Shown: positions 43,402 to 52,141 of the stretch, in pieces
Layout: each line of letters opens with the position of its first letter
Position numbering within the stretch: the first letter of the stretch is position 1
Assembly (NCBI GenBank): GCA_964438205.1
Contig: CAYTJQ010000009.1
Location: forward strand, 1 to 64,000
Source of the DNA: Pseudohaliea sp964438205
GTDB lineage: Bacteria > Pseudomonadota > Gammaproteobacteria > Pseudomonadales > Halieaceae
Direction of reading: 5' to 3'
DNA: 64,000 nt
The notes under the pieces: generated by a model
What the model saw: the letters and a program-made list of their open reading frames with translations, nothing else
Database searches by the model: none
What the model was told of the DNA's origin: nothing
Made by a program: the position numbers and the translations under genes

Positions 43402-44577
43402 GTGAAAGCCAACCCGAGAGACGCCGTCATCGTCGATTTCGCCCGCAGCGCCATGGGCCGGTCGAAGAACGGCTGCTTCCGCAACGTCCGCGCGGACGAC
43501 CTGTCCGTCGCGGTGATCCGGGGCCTGCTGGCCCGCAATGACAAGCTCGACCCGGCGGAGATCGACGACCTCATCTGGGGCTGCGTGCTGCAGCGGGGCG
43601 AGCAGGGCATGAATCTCGCGCGCAACATCGTGCTCCGGGCCCAGCTGCCCTTCACCGTGCCCGCGCAGACCGTGAACCGCCTCTGCGGCTCCTCCATGTC
43701 GGCCCTGCACACCGCCGCGGCCAGCATCATGGCCGGTATCGGTGACGTCTACCTCGTCGGCGGCGTGGAGCACCTCGGCCACCTGCCGATGATGGACGAC
43801 GTGGACATCAACCCGCGCCTCGGCCTCAACGTCGCCAAGGCCGCGGGCATGATGGGCATGACCGCCGAGTACCTCGGCCTCATGCACGGCATCAAGCGCG
43901 AGGACCAGGACAAGCTGGGGCTGCGCTCGCACCAGCTCGCCCACAAGGCGACGGAGGACGGCAAGTTCGACCGCGAGATCATCCCCGTGGAGGGCCACGA
44001 CGAGCAGGGGGCCCTGGTGTCGGTGACCCGCGACGAGACGATCCGCCCGGAAACCACCCTGGAAGGCCTCGCGCAGCTGCCGCCCGCCTTCAACCCGCAG
44101 GGCGGCACGGTGACCGCCGGCACCTCCTCGCAGATCTCCGACGGCGCCTCGGCCATGCTGGTGCTCTCGGCAGAGAAGGCAGAGGCCCTGGGCCTTGCGC
44201 CGATCGCCCGCATCCGCGCCATGACCGTGGCCGGCGTGGACCCGTCGATCATGGGCTACGGCCCCGTGCCGTCGACGAAGAAGGCCCTGAAGCAGTTGGG
44301 CCTGTCCATCGACGACATCGACATGGTCGAGCTCAACGAGGCCTTCGCGGCGCAGGCCCTGCCGGTGCTCAAGGACCTCGGCCTGCTGGACAGCATGGAG
44401 GAGCGGGTCAACGTCCACGGCGGCGCCATCGCCCTGGGCCACCCCTTCGGCTGCTCCGGCACGCGGATCACCGGCTCCCTGCTCAACGTGATGCAGGACC
44501 GGGACCTGACCTGGGGCATCTCCACGATGTACATCGGCCTCGGCCAGGGCATCACCACGGTCGTCGAGCGGGTCTGA
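43402..44577 (+). CDS. fadA: 3-ketoacyl-CoA thiolase FadA
   Basis: FadA cleaves 3-ketoacyl-CoA in complex with FadB. Nucleophile Cys is in VNRLCGSSMSALHTA, the His and second Cys in GGAIALGHPFGCSGTRIT, and NEAFAAQALPVL is typical. I place the start at GTG 43402: the strong AAAGGAG lies 7 bases before it but only one base before the ATG at 43396. This gives MKANPRDAVIVDFARS, which matches other FadA proteins, and 391 residues. Confidence 0.96.
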   Translation: MKANPRDAVIVDFARSAMGRSKNGCFRNVRADDLSVAVIRGLLARNDKLDPAEIDDLIWGCVLQRGEQGMNLARNIVLRAQLPFTVPAQTVNRLCGSSMSALHTAAASIMAGIGDVYLVGGVEHLGHLPMMDDVDINPRLGLNVAKAAGMMGMTAEYLGLMHGIKREDQDKLGLRSHQLAHKATEDGKFDREIIPVEGHDEQGALVSVTRDETIRPETTLEGLAQLPPAFNPQGGTVTAGTSSQISDGASAMLVLSAEKAEALGLAPIARIRAMTVAGVDPSIMGYGPVPSTKKALKQLGLSIDDIDMVELNEAFAAQALPVLKDLGLLDSMEERVNVHGGAIALGHPFGCSGTRITGSLLNVMQDRDLTWGISTMYIGLGQGITTVVERV

Positions 44578-44585
44578 CCCGCAGG

Positions 44586-44632
44586 GCCGCTCCCTCAGGG
44601 CAAGGCCCTTTGTGGGAGCGGCGCCTCGCCGC
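44586..44632 (+). repeat. REP-like palindrome and hairpin after fadA
   Basis: GCCGCTCCC (44586-44594) pairs with GGGAGCGGC (44614-44622) around an inner AGGGC/GCCCT stem, forming a long hairpin just after fadA. The right arm continues as TGTGGGAGCGGC-GCCTC-GCCGCGAC, which resembles the REP elements of Pseudomonas and Xanthomonas. It could end fadBA transcription or protect the 3' end. Confidence 0.6.
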
Positions 44633-44772
44633 GACAGCGGCCGCAAGGCCGGCGGTCGGCACGAGGCGTGCCTCCGGTAAAGGCAAACTTGTTAACCTTT
44701 GAGGTCTGCTCCGGTTGACAGCTTCCGGCGGTTGACGCACCCTTCGCGCGCCAACCAACCGGAGAGCCCGCC

Positions 44773-46992
44773 ATGCACCGTACCGTCACCGCCGCCCTCC
44801 TGCTCGGCACCGCCGCAGCCACCGTTCCCGCCATGGCCACCGACGAAGGCGCCCGACCCCCGCTCGAGGAGGTGCTGGTAACGGCACGCAAGCGCAGCGA
44901 GCGCGCCATCGAGGCGCCGATCGCGGTGACCGCCTTCAGCAGCGCGGACCTCGCGACGCTCAAGGCGCGCGACCTCACCCGGCTCTCCGCCGGACTGCCC
45001 GGGGTACTGCTCGACGACGTCGGCACCCGCCGCGGCACCGCCAACTTCTCCATCCGCGGCCTCGGCATCAACAGCTCCATCCCGTCCATCGACCCCGCGG
45101 TCGGCGTGTTCGTCAACGGCGTCTATCTCGCGGTCAACAACGACACCGTCTTCGATATCTTTGACCTCGAGCGTATCGAGGTCCTGCGCGGCCCGCAGGG
45201 CATTCTCTTCGGTCGCAACGTCACCGGCGGCGCGGTGCTGCTGGAGACCCGCAAACCCGGGGACCGCTTCGAGGCCGAGCTGCGTGCGGCCATCGAGGGC
45301 GGCGGCGACGGCGGCCTGTCGCGCTATCTCATGGGCAGCCTGGCGAGCCCGCTGAGCGCGAGCCTGAAGGGCCGGCTGGTGCTCTACGGCAACGACGACC
45401 AGGGCTGGTTCGAAAACCTGGCCGATGGCGATGACTTCGGCGCCGTCGAGCAGGCCATGACCCGGGGCACGCTGGTCTGGGAGCCGACGGCCGCCGACAC
45501 GGTGACGCTGTTCTACGAGCGTACGGATATCGACGGCGAGGGAGCGGCCACGCAGTCGCACACGAACGGCTCGGGGATTCCCGGCACCCCGCGCAACTTC
45601 CCGCGGGACAGCCACGAGTTCGCGATCGACGAGCGCGGCTACCAGTCCGTGGAGAGCGATTTCCTGACCCTGCGCTGGGACCGCGCCGTGGGCTTCGGCG
45701 AGGGTACGGTGACCAACATCTTCGGCTGGCGGGACCAGTCCTCCATAGCCATGAGCGACATCGACGGACAACCGGACTTCCTGTTCCATTCCCCCGGCTG
45801 GGTCGACGCCGAGCAGTGGAGCAACGAACTGCGCTACCAGGGGCAGTTCGGGTCCGCGCTGGATCTCACCGCCGGCGTGTATCTCTTCTCCGGCGACCTG
45901 GCTTACCACGACCGGCGCCTGTTCCTCGGCGAGAGCGGTGTGCCCGGCAGCGCGCAGTTTACCCAGGACGGCGGCGGCGAACAGGAGCTGGAGACCGCGG
46001 CCGTGTTCGGCAGCGCCGATTACGCGCTCAACGAGCGCTGGACCCTGAGCGCGGGCCTGCGCCTGTCCCGGGAAGAGAAAGCGGTGCAGGTCGCCTCCTT
46101 CAACCTGAACCCCGTGCCCTGCAACATCGTGGTCAGCGGCGATTGCCCCTTCGACTTCCGCGACCGCGACCAGTGGGACACGCTGTCGCCGCGGCTCGGC
46201 GTGAGCTACCGGCCCGATGCGGATCGGCACGGCTACGCCAGCTGGACCCGCGGCTTCCGCTCCGGCGGCTACAACCTGCGCAACTCCAACGCCGCCCAGC
46301 CCCCGGGGCCCTACGACGAGGAGCAGGTGGACACGGTCGAGCTCGGCTACAAGCAGCGCGCCGGCGCCTGGGCCCTGGATGCCGCCCTCTACCACACGCG
46401 GGTGGAGGACATGCAGCGGGAGGTGAACCTGCCGAGCGGCACCGCCGGCATCCTGCAGCTGATCCGCAACACGGCGAGCGCGGAGCTGTCCGGCGCCGAG
46501 CTGGACCTCACCGTCGACGCCGGCGCGGGCCTCACCCTCGCCGCGACCGCGAGCTACCTCGATGCCCGCTACACGAAAGTCCGTTTTGACCTCGACGGCA
46601 ACGGCACCGTCGACGCCGCCGATGAAGATCTCGAGCTGCCCCGGGCGCCGGCGTGGACCGGCAGCCTGGAAGCGCGCTGGCGGGGCGCCGTCGCCGGCGG
46701 CCGCCTCGACGCCCGCGCCGCCTGGAACTACCGCGACCGCGTCGCCTACACCGACAACAACCTGGGCTACATCCTGGCCCAGGACCTGGTCGACCTGGAC
46801 CTCGCCTGGACCAGCGGCAGCGGCCGCTGGACCGTCGCCGCCTATGCCCGCAACCTCCTGAACGAGGTCAAGCACGGCGGCGACTCGCAGCTGCCGGCCG
46901 TGTTCATCGGTGAACCGCTGGGCGGGACCTTCAGCCCGCTGGCGCGCGGGCGTATCGTGGGCGTTTCCCTGGACTGGCGGCTGGGCGGCTAG
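44773..46992 (+). CDS. TonB-dependent outer-membrane receptor (paralogue 1)
   Basis: The 739-residue protein has a signal peptide (about 1-22), a TonB-box-like LEEVLVTARKRSE, a plug domain (LPGVLLDDVGTRRGTANFSI, GLGINSSIPSIDPAVGVFVN, IEVLRGPQGILFGRNVTGGA) and a beta-barrel, ending in DWRLGG. TonB receptors import siderophores, vitamin B12, nickel or glycans; the ligand here is unknown. An extracellular loop has an EF-hand-like DLDGNGTVDAADEDLELPRAP. Strong similarity to the receptor at 47.7 kb throughout indicates a tandem duplication. No Fur box seen; TTGAC occurs twice 17 bases apart upstream. Confidence 0.92.
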   Translation: MHRTVTAALLLGTAAATVPAMATDEGARPPLEEVLVTARKRSERAIEAPIAVTAFSSADLATLKARDLTRLSAGLPGVLLDDVGTRRGTANFSIRGLGINSSIPSIDPAVGVFVNGVYLAVNNDTVFDIFDLERIEVLRGPQGILFGRNVTGGAVLLETRKPGDRFEAELRAAIEGGGDGGLSRYLMGSLASPLSASLKGRLVLYGNDDQGWFENLADGDDFGAVEQAMTRGTLVWEPTAADTVTLFYERTDIDGEGAATQSHTNGSGIPGTPRNFPRDSHEFAIDERGYQSVESDFLTLRWDRAVGFGEGTVTNIFGWRDQSSIAMSDIDGQPDFLFHSPGWVDAEQWSNELRYQGQFGSALDLTAGVYLFSGDLAYHDRRLFLGESGVPGSAQFTQDGGGEQELETAAVFGSADYALNERWTLSAGLRLSREEKAVQVASFNLNPVPCNIVVSGDCPFDFRDRDQWDTLSPRLGVSYRPDADRHGYASWTRGFRSGGYNLRNSNAAQPPGPYDEEQVDTVELGYKQRAGAWALDAALYHTRVEDMQREVNLPSGTAGILQLIRNTASAELSGAELDLTVDAGAGLTLAATASYLDARYTKVRFDLDGNGTVDAADEDLELPRAPAWTGSLEARWRGAVAGGRLDARAAWNYRDRVAYTDNNLGYILAQDLVDLDLAWTSGSGRWTVAAYARNLLNEVKHGGDSQLPAVFIGEPLGGTFSPLARGRIVGVSLDWRLGG

Positions 46993-47014
46993 CCCGGCGC
47001 TCGTGGCGACCCGC

Positions 47015-47332
47015 TCAAGCGCCGCCGAGGAGCCGGTCGACCCGGTCGAGGGCGAGCAGCAGGTCGCGGATGGGCAGCCGTGCGTCGCGGAAGTACTCCT
47101 CGGCCATGGGCCGGATACCGCAGTCCCCGGGGAGCGCCGCCTCGGCGGCGACGAGGTCGTGCATGCGCGGCAGGAACACGAACTGCAGCCACTGGGGCAG
47201 CGTCAGCGTATCGAAGCAGAACGGCTGGGTGGACGCGAAGGCCTCGTCCGGCGGCGATTCGAATTCCCAGAGCTGTAGCTGCCTGAGCTCCGCCTCGATG
47301 TCGATCAGTACTTCCGCAACCTGGGTGTGCAT
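47015..47332 (-). CDS. yqcC: YqcC-family protein
   Basis: This 105-residue all-helical protein matches YqcC (DUF446): EAELRQLQLWEFESPPDEAF, STQPFCFDTLTLPQWLQFVF and PMAEEYF are typical. YqcC is usually encoded next to the tRNA pseudouridine synthase gene truC and its function is not known. Here it is alone, between the two TonB receptor genes and on the opposite strand. Confidence 0.88.
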   Translation of the reverse strand: MHTQVAEVLIDIEAELRQLQLWEFESPPDEAFASTQPFCFDTLTLPQWLQFVFLPRMHDLVAAEAALPGDCGIRPMAEEYFRDARLPIRDLLLALDRVDRLLGGA

Positions 47333-47374
47333 GGGGCCCCTCCTCGCCCGCTCAGGGTACCAGAGCGGCGCCTT

Positions 47375-47403
47375 TTGACGGCGGCGGGGAGTTGGCCTAA
47401 GCT
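47375..47403 (+). promoter_or_regulatory. Promoter of tRNA-Gly
   Basis: TTGACG (47375-47380, five of six), a 17-base spacer and TAAGCT (47398-47403) precede the tRNA by 12 bases, with a GC-rich stretch at the start site. Confidence 0.65.
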
Positions 47404-47414
47404 GCGCTTCCCCT

Positions 47415-47488
47415 GCGGGTGTAGTTCAATGGTAGAACCTCAGCTTCCCAAGCTGATGACGTGGGTTCGATTCCCATCACCCGCTCCA
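47415..47488 (+). tRNA. tRNA-Gly (anticodon CCC)
   Basis: A 74-nt cloverleaf with acceptor GCGGGTG/CACCCGC, discriminator T and encoded CCA. The anticodon arm TCAGC-TTCCCAA-GCTGA places CCC in the loop, and the T arm has GGTTCGATTCC. It closely resembles E. coli glyU. It lies between yqcC and the second TonB receptor gene. The 195 bases after it contain a -10-like CATAAT near 47611 but no other gene. Confidence 0.96.
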
Positions 47489-47683
47489 ATAGACCCCACC
47501 CCCACTGTTGAGTCGCCCGTCAAATTCACGCCCCAACACCTTGAAACTTATGGGCGCAGAGTCACAATTCGTTTACTGTTCGAGTGATGCTTGGCCTGCA
47601 CCGTGCACTGCATAATACGGCCGCGTCACCGCAGCAGCGCTTGACCAACGCCTAACGATAGTAATAGCGACAGGATGTATCTT

Positions 47684-49966
47684 ATGCGCCCCGAGATCCC
47701 ACGTAAGTCCGCCCTACTCTCCCCCCTGGCCATTGCCGTCGCGGTCACCAGCGGCGGCCTGGCGACCAGCGCCCAGGCGCAGGAACCGCAGCGCCGTAGC
47801 GGCTCGGCCACCCTGCTTGAAGAGGTCGTGGTCACTGCGCGAAAGCGCGAGGAAGGCGCTCAGGATGTGCCGCTGGCCATCAGCGCCTTCAGCGCCGACC
47901 AGATCGAGGCCCTGAAGGTCCGCGACCTGACCAGCCTCGGCGTCGGCATGCCCAATGTCGCCCTCGATGACGTGGGCACCACCCGCGGCACGCAGAACTT
48001 CTCCATCCGCGGCCTGGGCATCAACAGCTCCATCCCGAGCATCGATCCGACGGTGGGCGTGTTCGTCAACGGCGTCTACCTCGGCGTCAATAACGGCATC
48101 ATCTTCGATGTCTTCGACCTCGAAAGCATCGAGGTACTGCGCGGCCCGCAAGGGATCCTCTTCGGCCGCAACGTGACCGGCGGCGCGATCCTCATGAATA
48201 CCAAGAAGCCCGGTGACGAGTTCAATGCTACGCTGCGCACCGCGATTGATGGCGGCGGCGACGGCGGCCTCAACTACTACGCCATGGGAGCCGTCGGCGG
48301 CCCGGTCACCGACACCCTGGGCCTGCGCCTCACCGCCTACTACAACGAGGACGAGGGCTACTTCGAGAACCAGTTCGACGGCAGCGACTTCGGCGCGGTC
48401 GAGCAGCAGATGATCCGGGGCACCCTGCAGTGGACACCCACTGACATGTCGGAGCTCTTGATCCGCTATGAAAACACCGACATCGAAGGGGACGGCCCGG
48501 CGGCACAGACGCACACCAACGGTGACGGCACCCCGGGTGCCTTCGCAAACTTCGATCGTGACTCCTTCGATTTCGCCATCGACGAGCCCGGCTTCCAGAA
48601 CATCGATTCGGACTTCCTGACCGTCGAGTACAACCAGGGCGTGGCCCTCGGCGACGGCACGATTACCGCCATCTACGGCTGGCGCGATTCCAGCTCCACC
48701 TCGCGGTCTGACATCGATGCACAACCGGTTTGGTTGTTCCATGCCCCCGCCTGGCTCGAGGCTGAGCAGCACAGCGTCGAACTGCGCTACAACGGCCAGT
48801 TCGGCAATGCCAACATCACCACCGGTGTCTACTGGTTCGACAACGCCATCGAGTACCACGAGCGACGCGAACTGGTCGGTATCGCGACCGGCGGTGTGGT
48901 CGCCGGCGCCCAGTTCGACGGCGGCGGCATCTACGACGTCGAGACCGTTGCCGCCTTCGCCGCGGTGGACTACGACCTCACGGACCGTCTGACCCTGAGC
49001 GTCGGTGCGCGCTATACGGAGGAGGACAAGTCCGCGGACGTGGCGTCGCTGAGCCAGAATATCACTTCACCGCCCGCCTTCGCCGGGGCCTGCAACATCG
49101 TCGAGGGCCCGGCCTGTCCCTTCGACTTCCAGGACTCGGACAGCTGGGGCACCTTTGCGCCGAAAGTGGGGCTCAGCTACGCCCTGGATGGCCGCTCCCA
49201 GGTCTACGGCTTCTGGGCCCGGGGATTCCGGTCCGGTGGCTACAACCTGCGCAACACCTCCTTCAACCCGGCCGACGTCCCCGGGCCCTTCGACGAGGAG
49301 CAGGTCGACAGCTTCGAGGTGGGCTACAAGAGCACGCACGACTGGGGTCGCCTCAACGCCGCGCTCTTCTACAACGAGATCAGTGACATGCAGCGGGAGA
49401 TCAACCTGCCCAGCCAGGGCGCCGGTGTGATCCAGCTGGTACGCAACTCTGCCGACGCGACGATCTTCGGCGCCGAGGTCGACGGCACCTTCCGGGTGAC
49501 CGACAACCTGCTGGTGCTCGCCTCCGTGGGCTACATCGATGCCAGCTACGACGAGGTGTTCGTGGACCTCAACCAGGACGGCATCATCGGCGGCGCTGAC
49601 GAGGACCTGGAAATCCCCCGGGCACCGGAACTGACCTGGAGTGTCGGCGCAACCTACGACATCCCGCTCGGTTCCTGGGCGGTGGCCACGGCACGGATCA
49701 ACTACGCCTACCGCGACGAGATGGCCTGGACCGATGACAACCGCGGCTTCGTGCTCGACCAGGAGATCCTGGATGCCGGGGTGGACATCTACACCAACGA
49801 CGGCCACTGGGTGTTCTCGCTCTACGGTCGCAACATGCTGGACGAGGTCAAGCACGGTGGCGACACGCAGCTGCCCCTGGACATCGGTGGTGTACCGACC
49901 GGCGGCACCTTCTCGCCGCTGGCCAAGGGCCAGGTCTACGGCGGCGAGGTGACCTACAACTTCTGA
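47684..49966 (+). CDS. TonB-dependent outer-membrane receptor (paralogue 2)
   Basis: The 760-residue protein has a signal peptide (MRPEIPRKSALLSPLAIAVA...AQAQ), TonB-box-like LEEVVVTARKREEG, plug motifs nearly identical to paralogue 1 (NFSIRGLGINSSIPSIDP, VLRGPQGILFGRNVTGGAI), and a barrel ending GGEVTYNF with the terminal Phe required for BAM insertion. Two ATGs are possible; the inner one at 47684 has AGGA at proper distance, the outer one at 47675 abuts it. A loop near the C-terminus reads DLNQDGIIGGADEDLEIPRAP. Ligand unknown. Confidence 0.92.
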   Translation: MRPEIPRKSALLSPLAIAVAVTSGGLATSAQAQEPQRRSGSATLLEEVVVTARKREEGAQDVPLAISAFSADQIEALKVRDLTSLGVGMPNVALDDVGTTRGTQNFSIRGLGINSSIPSIDPTVGVFVNGVYLGVNNGIIFDVFDLESIEVLRGPQGILFGRNVTGGAILMNTKKPGDEFNATLRTAIDGGGDGGLNYYAMGAVGGPVTDTLGLRLTAYYNEDEGYFENQFDGSDFGAVEQQMIRGTLQWTPTDMSELLIRYENTDIEGDGPAAQTHTNGDGTPGAFANFDRDSFDFAIDEPGFQNIDSDFLTVEYNQGVALGDGTITAIYGWRDSSSTSRSDIDAQPVWLFHAPAWLEAEQHSVELRYNGQFGNANITTGVYWFDNAIEYHERRELVGIATGGVVAGAQFDGGGIYDVETVAAFAAVDYDLTDRLTLSVGARYTEEDKSADVASLSQNITSPPAFAGACNIVEGPACPFDFQDSDSWGTFAPKVGLSYALDGRSQVYGFWARGFRSGGYNLRNTSFNPADVPGPFDEEQVDSFEVGYKSTHDWGRLNAALFYNEISDMQREINLPSQGAGVIQLVRNSADATIFGAEVDGTFRVTDNLLVLASVGYIDASYDEVFVDLNQDGIIGGADEDLEIPRAPELTWSVGATYDIPLGSWAVATARINYAYRDEMAWTDDNRGFVLDQEILDAGVDIYTNDGHWVFSLYGRNMLDEVKHGGDTQLPLDIGGVPTGGTFSPLAKGQVYGGEVTYNF

Positions 49967-49988
49967 TCCATCGATCGGGGTTCCCCGG

Positions 49989-50019
49989 AACCGGCGGTGC
50001 GCAAGCCCGCCGGTTTTTT
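49989..50019 (+). terminator. Rho-independent terminator of the second TonB receptor gene
   Basis: CCGGCGG (49991-49997) pairs with CCGCCGG (50007-50013), with a GC-clamped GCAA inner loop, followed by six Ts. It ends at the stop codon of the convergent dinG. Confidence 0.88.
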
Positions 50020-52136
50020 CATGCGATCTCGCGCCGGAACGGGGGCAGGGAGTCGAGGATCGCGCGGCCGTAGCGCCGCGTGACCACGCGCCGGTCGCAG
50101 AGGGTGATGCGCCCGCCGTCCGCCTCCGTGCGCAGCAGCCGGCCGCTGGCCTGGGTGAGGCGGAGCGCCGCGTCGGGGACGCTGATCTCCATGAAGGCGT
50201 TGCCGCCCCGGTCCTCCACCCACTCGGCGAGCGCGGCTTCCAGGGGGCTGTCGGGCACGGCGAAGGGGAGCTTGGCGATGACCACGTGGCGGCAGTAGTC
50301 GCCGGGCAGGTCCACGCCCTCGGCGAAGCTTGCCAGGCCGAAGATGATACTGCCCCGGCCCGCGTCCACCGCCTCCCGGTGCCGGCGCAGGATCTCCTGC
50401 TTGCCGAGACTGTCCTGCACCAGCAGCCGGTCGCCGAGGCGGTCGGCGACGCCGTCGCGCACGTCCAGCATCTGCCGCCGCGAGGCGAACAGCACCAGCG
50501 CCGCCTCCGCCGGGTCCAGCCAATCCGGCAGACGCTCGATGAGCTCGGCCGTATGGGCAGCGGCATTGCCCCCGTCCGCCGCCATGGCGGGAACGGCAAG
50601 CGTCGCCCGGGTGTAGTCGAAGGGACTGCCGACAACCTCGAAGATCGCGTTCTCGGGGACACCGCTGCGCTGGCGGAAGCGGTCGAAGCTGCGCAGGGCC
50701 GTCAGGGTCGCCGAGGTCACTACCACGCCGGCGGCGCGCGGCCAGAGATGCTCGGCGAGGATATCCGTCGCCAGGATCGGGCTGCACAGGAGATCGTGCC
50801 CCACGGGCCCACCCGCACCGGCGCGGGTGCGGCTGATCCAGCGCGCCCGGGGCGGGGGGCCCTCCGGGTCCGGCACCGCGTAGTCCTGCCACAGGGCCAG
50901 GGTGTTCTCGGCCCGGCCGCGCATGCCGGCGACGGCGAGGTGCCAGGGCTCGACGACCTGCCGGTCGCCCTGCTCGAGTTCGTCCTCGAGGCAGCCCTCG
51001 AGCCGGGCCAGGCCTGACGCGAGACGACCGAAACCCGCCGCCAGCGTGCCCGCCAGCGGCACGAGCGCTTCCGGTACCACCCCGTGCGGAAAGCGCAGTC
51101 GCTCGGCCTCCCGGCCGGTGCGCGCATCTTCCCCGGCAAGAAGCGCCGCCACCGCGTCCTCCGCCACCTCGAGGCCCTCGGCGAGCTCCTCCAGCTGGCC
51201 CGGCAACTGCTCCAGGAGAGTGCCGACACCCGCGACCCCGCCGATGTCCGCCTCACCCGCGGCGAGCCCGCGCGCGCTGTCGCGCAGCCACTGGCGCGTG
51301 CTGTGCAGGCGGCAGAAGCTCGAGAAATGATTCAGGGCCTTGTCCGGGAGGTGGTGTCCCTCGTCGAAGATGTAGATGGTGTCGTCCGGCGCCGGCAGGA
51401 TCGCGCCGCCGCCGAGGGCGAGGTCCGCGAGCACGAGGTCGTGGTTGGCGACCACGATATCGGCCCCCTGCAGCGCCTCGCGGGCGCGGAAGAAGCTGCA
51501 CTGGCCCACGTTCGGACAGCGCCGCCCGGTGCACTGGTTGTGGTCCGTGGTGACCGGCAGCCAGGTAGGCTCGTCCAGCGCCTCGGGCCAGCTGTCCCGA
51601 TCGCCGTCCCAGCTGCCGCGGCCGAGGGCGTCGATCATGGCCTCGTAGACCGGCAGCGCGTCGCCGGCGCCGTTGGCCGGCAGCTCGTCGGGGTAGAGGG
51701 GAATGGCGGCCGAGGCGTCCTGCCCCTGCGCCAGCTGCCGGTCCAGCTTGCTGAGGCACACGTAGCGCCGCCGGCCCTTGGCCAGGGCCGCGGTGAAGGC
51801 GAGGCCGCTGCCGGCGGCGATGTCCGGCAGGTCCTTGTGCACGAACTGCTCCTGCAGGGCCACGGTGGCGGTCGCCACCACCAGGCGCTTGCCCCGGTCC
51901 TGGGCGATAGGGATGGCCGCGAGGGCGTAGGCCAGGGTCTTGCCGGTACCGGTACCCGCCTCGACGACGCAGATGGGCGGCTCCGATGGCGCGCTCCCAT
52001 CGCCCGGGAGCCGCGCCAGCGCGCGGGCCACGGCGCCGATCATCTGCCGCTGGCCGCGGCGCGGGCTCAGGTTGCGCGCGGCAACGGTGGCGCTGTAGGC
52101 GTCGCGGATCCGGTCCTTGAGGGCCTCGCTCAGCAA
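50019..52136 (-). CDS. dinG: ATP-dependent DNA helicase DinG
   Basis: DinG is an XPD-like iron-sulfur helicase that unwinds R-loops and D-loops. In the 705-residue protein: Walker A VVEAGTGTGKTLAYAL, cluster cysteines spread over YVCLSKL and NQCTGRRCPNVGQCSFF, DEAH-type motif IFDEGHHLPDKA, and motif VI QASGRLLRTEADGGRI. It lacks the N-terminal exonuclease domain of Gram-positive DinG. Start TTG 52134-52136 lies 5 bases after the upstream acyltransferase gene. No LexA box is obvious at this operon, although E. coli dinG is an SOS gene. Confidence 0.95.
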   Translation of the reverse strand: MLSEALKDRIRDAYSATVAARNLSPRRGQRQMIGAVARALARLPGDGSAPSEPPICVVEAGTGTGKTLAYALAAIPIAQDRGKRLVVATATVALQEQFVHKDLPDIAAGSGLAFTAALAKGRRRYVCLSKLDRQLAQGQDASAAIPLYPDELPANGAGDALPVYEAMIDALGRGSWDGDRDSWPEALDEPTWLPVTTDHNQCTGRRCPNVGQCSFFRAREALQGADIVVANHDLVLADLALGGGAILPAPDDTIYIFDEGHHLPDKALNHFSSFCRLHSTRQWLRDSARGLAAGEADIGGVAGVGTLLEQLPGQLEELAEGLEVAEDAVAALLAGEDARTGREAERLRFPHGVVPEALVPLAGTLAAGFGRLASGLARLEGCLEDELEQGDRQVVEPWHLAVAGMRGRAENTLALWQDYAVPDPEGPPPRARWISRTRAGAGGPVGHDLLCSPILATDILAEHLWPRAAGVVVTSATLTALRSFDRFRQRSGVPENAIFEVVGSPFDYTRATLAVPAMAADGGNAAAHTAELIERLPDWLDPAEAALVLFASRRQMLDVRDGVADRLGDRLLVQDSLGKQEILRRHREAVDAGRGSIIFGLASFAEGVDLPGDYCRHVVIAKLPFAVPDSPLEAALAEWVEDRGGNAFMEISVPDAALRLTQASGRLLRTEADGGRITLCDRRVVTRRYGRAILDSLPPFRREIA

Positions 52137-52141
52137 GTCCG

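Noticed and set aside
44715..44737. TTGACA/TTGACG before the first TonB receptor as its promoter
   Set aside because: Neither has a usable -10 at 16-18 bases, so only the repeat itself is certain.
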